Shown here: positions 5,069 to 8,567 of the stretch, in pieces
Numbering within the stretch: the first letter of the stretch is position 1
Layout of the letters: every line of letters starts with the position of its first letter
Assembly: GCA_020847015.1 (NCBI GenBank)
Contig: JADLCW010000002.1
Span: 1-8,567 of the forward strand
Length of the DNA: 8,567 nucleotides
Reading direction: 5' to 3'
Source: Thermomicrobiales bacterium
GTDB lineage: Bacteria; Chloroflexota; Chloroflexia; Thermomicrobiales; UBA6265
Made by a program: the position numbers and the translations under genes
The notes under the pieces: model-generated
What the model was told of the DNA's origin: nothing
The model's database searches: none
Seen by the model: only the letters and a program-made list of their open reading frames with translations

Positions 5069-6301
5069 CTATCCGGTCGGTTCCTCGGCGGCCCGGTCGT
5101 TCAGCAAGGCGGCGATTTCCTCGTCGGCGAAGCCGGCTTCAGCGAGAATCTCGCGAGTCTGCTGACCCAGCAGCGGCGGCGCGAGACGCGGTTCCGCCGC
5201 CGCGCCGTCGAAGTGATAGGGTGCGCCGGTCAGCCGGATGCGACCGACCCGCGGGTGCATGACCTCTTGCACCAGTCCCTGCGCCGCCACCTGAGGACCG
5301 GTCAGCGCGTCGTCCAACCGGTGGATGGGACCGCACGGCACGGAGGCGGCGTCGAGCCGGCGCACGATCTCGTCGCGGGACAGCGCGCGCAGCGCCGGTT
5401 CGATCTCGGCGTAGACCGCCGCCTTGTTGGTGACGCGGCCGGCGTTGGTGCGAAAGATCTCGACATCCAGCAGATCGGGGCGGTCGATGGCGCCGCAGAA
5501 GCGCTGCCACATGGCGTCGTTGCCGACCGAGATGTTCACGTGGCCATCGGCGCAGGCGAACGTGTCGTAGGGGACGATCATCGGGTGGGCGTTGCCGAGC
5601 GGGCTGGCCACCTTGCCGGTGGCGAAGTAGTTGCCCGCCTGATAGGTCAGCATCGCCACCTGACCGCCGAGCATGGAGGTGTCGATGACGCAGCCCTGAC
5701 CGGTCGCGGCGCGGCGCACCAGCGCGGCGGCGATGGCGAAGGCGGCGAACATCCCGGCGCCGATATCGGCGATGGGCACGCCCAGTCGGGTCGGCAACCC
5801 GTCGGGTTGACCGGTGATGCTCATCATGCCGCTCATGCCCTGCACGATCAGATCGTAGGCGGTGCGGTCGTAGTCCGGTCCGAATTGACCGAACCCGGAG
5901 ATCGAGGCGTAGATCAGCCGGGGATTGCGCGCTCTTGCCGCGTCCGCGTCGAAACCGAGACGAGCCAGCGCGCCGGGCGAGAAGTTCTCCACCAGCACGT
6001 CGGAGCGCTCGATCAGCCGCCACAGCGCGGCTTTGCCGCCGTCGCTCTTGAGATCGAGCGCGATGCTGCGCTTGTTGCGGTTGACCGACAGGAAATAGAT
6101 GGCCTCCCCTTCCACGAACGGGGGTCCCCAGGCGCGGGTGTCGTCGCCGCGACCAGGCATCTCGACCTTGATCACATCGGCGCCCAGATCGCCCAGCATC
6201 ATGGTGCAATACGGTCCGGTCATCACCCGGGTCAGATCCAGCACGCGCACCCCGCTCAGGGGCAGCGCTGCGGGAATATCCGCGCCGGTCGCTTCGGTCA
6301 T
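5069..6301 (-). CDS. CaiB/BaiF (family III) CoA-transferase
   Basis: This 410-residue cytoplasmic enzyme moves CoA between carboxylic acids through an aspartyl-CoA intermediate; the substrate cannot be read from sequence. Family features in order: LSGVRVLDLTRVMTGPYCTM (15-34), LGDLGADVIKVE (37-48), NRNKRSIALDLKS (74-86), DVLVENFSPGALARLGF (101-117), SISGFGQFGP (133-142), AYDLIVQGMSGMMSITG (148-164), LGVPIADIGAGMFAAFAIAAAL (173-194), GQGCVIDTSM (201-210) and ASVPCGPI (319-326). D150 in the AYDLIVQ block is the likely catalytic aspartate; this assignment is from memory of the alignment. Length is typical and the protein looks intact. The start at 6301 follows an AGGCAGGG SD; the frame extends upstream to 6433, but that part is Arg/Cys-rich, unlike the family, and lies across the promoter. 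No acyl-CoA dehydrogenase or hydratase neighbour helps define a pathway. Confidence 0.93.
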   Translation of the reverse strand: MTEATGADIPAALPLSGVRVLDLTRVMTGPYCTMMLGDLGADVIKVEMPGRGDDTRAWGPPFVEGEAIYFLSVNRNKRSIALDLKSDGGKAALWRLIERSDVLVENFSPGALARLGFDADAARARNPRLIYASISGFGQFGPDYDRTAYDLIVQGMSGMMSITGQPDGLPTRLGVPIADIGAGMFAAFAIAAALVRRAATGQGCVIDTSMLGGQVAMLTYQAGNYFATGKVASPLGNAHPMIVPYDTFACADGHVNISVGNDAMWQRFCGAIDRPDLLDVEIFRTNAGRVTNKAAVYAEIEPALRALSRDEIVRRLDAASVPCGPIHRLDDALTGPQVAAQGLVQEVMHPRVGRIRLTGAPYHFDGAAAEPRLAPPLLGQQTREILAEAGFADEEIAALLNDRAAEEPTG

Positions 6302-6345
6302 GTCGCCCTGCCTCGCGCCACTGTCGATACGTGCGTCCGGCGGCG

Positions 6346-6354
6346 ATTGTAGCA
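6346..6354 (-). promoter_or_regulatory. Extended -10 promoter for the CoA-transferase
   Basis: On the minus strand TGCTACAAT combines an extended -10 TG with TACAAT, five of six consensus bases. Transcription would start near 6339, leaving a leader of about 38 nt to the start codon at 6301. No good -35 lies at 16-18 bases upstream (ccggcg), which fits an extended -10 promoter. Confidence 0.45.
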
Positions 6355-6391
6355 GCGCGGCGCGCCATCGCCGGCACAGCCGCGGACACAG

Positions 6392-6420
6392 TTGACAGTA
6401 GACCGTCCTGCTGTTACGAT
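6392..6420 (+). promoter_or_regulatory. Promoter for the MerR-type regulator
   Basis: A perfect TTGACA (6392-6397), a 17-base spacer and TACGAT (6415-6420, four of six) form the best sigma-70-type promoter in the window. The start would fall near 6427, about 82 nt before the ATG at 6509. The spacer is a normal 17 bases, not the 19-20 found at classic MerR-activated promoters. Confidence 0.6.
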
Positions 6421-6428
6421 GCCGGCAT
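6419..6428. promoter_or_regulatory. Perfect 10-bp palindrome over the MerR transcription start
   Basis: ATGCCGGCAT reads the same on both strands. It overlaps the end of the -10 and the predicted +1, a position suited to repression. Autoregulation by the downstream MerR-type protein is a guess. Confidence 0.3.
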
Positions 6429-6508
6429 GGCAAACGCGATCTGCGTTCGACAGGATCCGGTAGAGGCGCCGGAGCGTCGGAGCGGGATCGCCGGGAGAGG
6501 AGGGCGCG

Positions 6509-7207
6509 ATGTCGGATCGGCTGACCCTCCAGGAATTGACCGACGCCGCCGGGGTGTCGGTGCGGACGGTTCGCTATTACATCACCGAAGGGTTGCTGCC
6601 GCCGGCGCTAGGCGCGGGGTCGAGCAGTTTCTACGTCCCGGCCCACCTGAATCGGCTTCGGCTAATCGGCCGGCTGAAGGACGGCTATCTGCCGCTGAAG
6701 GAGATTCGCCGGCGACTATCCGGTGTGGACGATGCGACGGTGGATCGCCTGCTGACGCTGGACGACACGGAATTGCTGACGCCAGCGACCTGGGCGAATC
6801 TTGGCGGCGTGCGGGCGGTGCGCGAGGATGCCGCCGCCTATGCCGAACGCCCACCGACTAAGCGCGCGGAGGCGCCGGTCATCGCATTCGCGCGGGCGCG
6901 CCGGCCGCCGGCGCCGGGAGGGATGCCGGAAGCTGAGCCGTGGTTCGCTGACGATGAACGCTTTTACGAGCGCGTTGACCTCGGGTTCGACGAGTTCGGC
7001 GACGCCGATGCGGGCGTGGCGGAATTGGACGACACGCCGCGGAACGCATCGCTCTCGCGGTTGACGTCACGGCCCGAGGAAGGGCAGGCGGTGCGCCGCT
7101 TCGCGCTCGGCGAGGGGGCCGAACTGACGATCCCGGAAGCACTGCTTCGTCACCGCCGCGAACAGGTGGAATGGTTGCTGCGCTGGGCGCGCAAGGTGCT
7201 GCGCTGA
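6509..7207 (+). CDS. MerR-family transcriptional regulator
   Basis: This 232-residue DNA-binding regulator has a MerR-type winged helix-turn-helix at residues 5-71: LTLQELTDAAGVSVRTVRYY (helix-turn-helix), ITEGLLPP, SSFYVPAHLNRLRLIGRL and GYLPLKEIRRRL. Residues about 72-112 continue helically. There is no metal-binding Cys cluster of the mercury/copper/zinc MerR types. Residues 115-195 are low-complexity (Pro/Ala/Arg, then an acidic DDERFYERVDLGFDEFGDAD stretch) and probably disordered. The C terminus (198-232: FALGEGAELTIPEALLRHRR, then EQVEWLLRWARKVLR) resembles an amphipathic binding tail. The effector is unknown. AGGAGG at 6498-6503 lies 5 nt before the ATG. A VWA gene follows 118 bases downstream in the same direction, suggesting regulator and target, but a terminator lies between them. 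Confidence 0.9.
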   Translation: MSDRLTLQELTDAAGVSVRTVRYYITEGLLPPALGAGSSSFYVPAHLNRLRLIGRLKDGYLPLKEIRRRLSGVDDATVDRLLTLDDTELLTPATWANLGGVRAVREDAAAYAERPPTKRAEAPVIAFARARRPPAPGGMPEAEPWFADDERFYERVDLGFDEFGDADAGVAELDDTPRNASLSRLTSRPEEGQAVRRFALGEGAELTIPEALLRHRREQVEWLLRWARKVLR

Positions 7208-7220
7208 CCCGCGGATTCCG

Positions 7221-7233
7221 ATTCGGTCCGAAT
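7221..7233. promoter_or_regulatory. 13-nt palindrome between MerR and VWA genes
   Basis: ATTCGG-T-CCGAAT is a perfect dyad with a one-base centre. It starts 14 nt after the MerR stop and ends 34 nt before the terminator stem. It is too short-looped for an RNA hairpin, so a protein-binding site for control of the VWA gene is the likelier reading. Confidence 0.35.
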
Positions 7234-7267
7234 TCGACGCCACTCGCCAGACGAAGGGCGCCCACAG

Positions 7268-7297
7268 GCCTCCGGCGGGAGGCTCGATCTTTTTTTT
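7268..7297 (+). terminator. Intrinsic terminator or attenuator between MerR and VWA
   Basis: gcctcc (7268-7273) pairs with ggaggc (7278-7283) around ggcg; then tcgatc leads into eight Ts (7290-7297). This is the only hairpin-plus-T-run in the window. The T-run is 6 nt from the stem, which weakens it. Only 28 bases separate its end from the VWA start codon, too few for a separate promoter, so transcripts for VWA must cross it. Confidence 0.6.
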
Positions 7298-7325
7298 GCT
7301 CGTCGCGCTGCCGCGGAGGGACGAC

Positions 7326-8567
7326 ATGGTCGGGTTTCTGGATGCTGACGGTGGTTGGAGCCGCGGGCTGCGCATCACGACCGCCTGGGAGCGCTCGGTC
7401 GTCGCCCCTGGAGCTGAGACCCATTTGCTGGTTCGGGTCGAGGCCGCGGCGTCTCCGCCGCAAGGGCGCCGGTCGCCGATCGACGTCGCCTTCGTACTGG
7501 ACCGCTCCGGCTCGATGCGCGGCGAACCGCTGGCGCTCGCCAAGCAGGCGGTGATGCAGGCCTGCCGGCGACTGCGCCCGGAAGATCGGGTCGCGCTGGC
7601 GCTCTACAGCGACGAGACCGAGCTCGCGCTGCCGCTGGTCCCGGCGACACCGACGGCGATGGCCGCGATCCGCGCGGCGCTGGTCGAAGCGCAAGCCGGC
7701 GGCGGCACCGATCTGGCCGCAGGCTGGCTGGCCGGTTGTGCGCAATTGACCGCGCCGGCCGGTGCGGAGGCCGACCGACGGGTCCGCCGGGCGGTGCTCC
7801 TGAGCGACGGGCACGCCAATGTGGGCTTGTGCGATCCGGGAGAGTTGATCCGCCGCGCCGACAGTCTGCGCCGTCGCGGTGTTTCCACGACGACGCTGGG
7901 ACTCGGGTTGGGGTTCGACGAACTGCTGCTGAGCGCGATGGCCGAGGCGGGCGGCGGCAATTTCCAGTTCGCGGCCGAGCCAGATCAGTTGCGCGTTTTC
8001 TTCGATGAAGAAATCCGTGAATTGGCGCGGACGGTCGCCGCGCGGACCACGCTGCGGCTCGACTGCCCGTCGGGGTTCTATGTCGACCCGCTCAGCGCGC
8101 TCCCGACGAAGCGGCGCGGATCGGTCTGGACGATCGACGTCGGCGACGTGCCGGCTGGGGCGCGAGTCGATGTGGTGTTCCAGGCGACGGCTCCGGACGC
8201 GCATCCCGGCGACCGCTTCCCGCCGCTGCTGACGGCGCGCTGGACGACACCCGGCGCCGACCGGCGCACCGAAGCAGTGACGATCGAGCCGTTGACGATC
8301 GCCTCGCGGACGGTCGCGGCTCGGGTGATTCCCAATGCGCTGGTGAAGGAGCGGGCGGCGCTGCAGCGGGCGGCGAGCGACCGGCGGCGGGCGCTGGAAC
8401 TGCTGCGGGCGGGCAAGGCGTCGGAGGCGCGCCAGGCGGCGCACGCCGCCTGCGATCGCCTCTTTGGATTGGCCCCGACCGAGGCGCTTGCGGCCGATCT
8501 GCAATTGTCACTGGATCTGGCCCAGGCTGCGGCGCAGCGGACGGTCGATGAGCGACTGCGCAAGGAA
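7326..8567 (+). CDS. VWA-domain protein (partial, runs off the right edge)
   Basis: 414 residues are visible and the frame stays open to the last base. The N-terminal segment (13-58) forms beta-strands (GLRITTAWERSVVAPGAETH) as in VWA proteins of the CoxE/VIT-neighbour type. The VWA domain spans about 51-235. The MIDAS is complete: D59-x-S61-x-S63 (LDRSGSM), T128 in GGGTDL and D161 in LLSDGHANVG, so Mg2+-dependent ligand binding is expected. Residues 240-335 look like a beta-sandwich, and 337 onward is Ala/Arg-rich helix, likely coiled coil, continuing at the edge. There is no signal peptide; a cytoplasmic role is likely. The ATG at 7326 has GGAGGG at 7315-7320 with 5-nt spacing. It probably depends on read-through from the MerR transcript. 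The specific partner is unknown. Confidence 0.9.
   Translation, partial: MVGFLDADGGWSRGLRITTAWERSVVAPGAETHLLVRVEAAASPPQGRRSPIDVAFVLDRSGSMRGEPLALAKQAVMQACRRLRPEDRVALALYSDETELALPLVPATPTAMAAIRAALVEAQAGGGTDLAAGWLAGCAQLTAPAGAEADRRVRRAVLLSDGHANVGLCDPGELIRRADSLRRRGVSTTTLGLGLGFDELLLSAMAEAGGGNFQFAAEPDQLRVFFDEEIRELARTVAARTTLRLDCPSGFYVDPLSALPTKRRGSVWTIDVGDVPAGARVDVVFQATAPDAHPGDRFPPLLTARWTTPGADRRTEAVTIEPLTIASRTVAARVIPNALVKERAALQRAASDRRRALELLRAGKASEARQAAHAACDRLFGLAPTEALAADLQLSLDLAQAAAQRTVDERLRKE

Noticed and set aside
1783..6301. A single metabolic or redox system joining AhpD-like protein, oxidase, DUF488 and CoA-transferase
   Set aside because: The genes are on different strands, separated by terminator-like elements and own promoters, and share no substrate that I can name.
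5213..6352. Plus-strand open frame opposite the CoA-transferase
   Set aside because: A His/Gly/Asp-rich antisense translation of a well-conserved enzyme; it would also cross the promoter region.
6302..6433. N-terminal extension of the CoA-transferase
   Set aside because: The extra 44 residues are Arg/Cys-rich, absent from the family, and overlap the TACAAT promoter element.
6879..8504. Very long minus-strand open frame opposite the MerR and VWA genes
   Set aside because: It is antisense to a plus frame with a full VWA fold and SD. Its translation is Arg/Gln/Pro-rich with no domain, typical of GC-rich shadow frames.
1..8567. CRISPR arrays, tRNA or rRNA genes, insertion sequences, toxin-antitoxin pairs
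   Set aside because: I saw no regularly spaced repeats, no tRNA-like cloverleaf, no transposase motifs and no recognisable toxin or antitoxin.

Overview
The window is a GC-rich (roughly 65-70% by eye) bacterial chromosomal segment with closely packed genes, good Shine-Dalgarno (SD) sites and mostly GC-ending codons. I favour a Chloroflexota (Thermomicrobia/Sphaerobacter-like) source, because a MerR regulator beside a VWA protein, SH3b-plus-M23-like exported proteins and a ceruloplasmin-like oxidase fit that group. This rests on memory of gene families; an actinobacterium or another GC-rich phylum is possible. There are no RNA genes, CRISPR arrays, transposases or phage genes.

Layout. 72-1358 (+) encodes an exported protein with two SH3b-type domains and a C-terminal M23/LytM-like domain whose zinc ligands look altered. 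A gene-free stretch (1359-1782) opens with a terminator-like hairpin. 1783-2490 (+) encodes an AhpD/carboxymuconolactone decarboxylase-like protein with complete CxxCxxxH chemistry, carrying a small 'LDEALTETFPASDP' module at its N terminus; a strong internal SD plus GTG suggests a second, shorter product. A 76-residue protein of unknown function follows (2577-2807). A 504-bp gene-free stretch (2808-3311) holds a perfect 12-bp GC hairpin, a 14-bp inverted repeat, a possible decayed dispersed repeat and a promoter with a dyad for the next gene. 3312-4484 (+) encodes a Tat-exported two-domain multicopper oxidase very close in motif layout to ceruloplasmin/hephaestin.

Two minus-strand genes follow: a DUF488/YeaO-like protein (4608-4979), converging on the oxidase, and a CaiB/BaiF family III CoA-transferase (5069-6301). 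They share orientation with an 89-bp gap and may be co-transcribed. A 207-bp divergent region (6302-6508) separates the CoA-transferase from a MerR-type regulator (6509-7207, +), with readable promoters in both directions. Downstream, a 118-bp gap carries a 13-nt palindrome and the window's only hairpin followed by a run of eight Ts. It leads into a VWA-domain protein with a complete metal-ion-dependent adhesion site (MIDAS), which starts at 7326 and runs off the window end.

Functionally the genes do not form one pathway. The clearest units are the MerR-VWA pair, probably regulator and target separated by an attenuator-like terminator, and the oxidase as a single-gene unit with its own promoter. 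I see no obvious multi-gene novel system. The most unusual items are the ceruloplasmin-like oxidase, the AhpD fusion with an internal start, the altered M23 centre, and the terminator between MerR and VWA.
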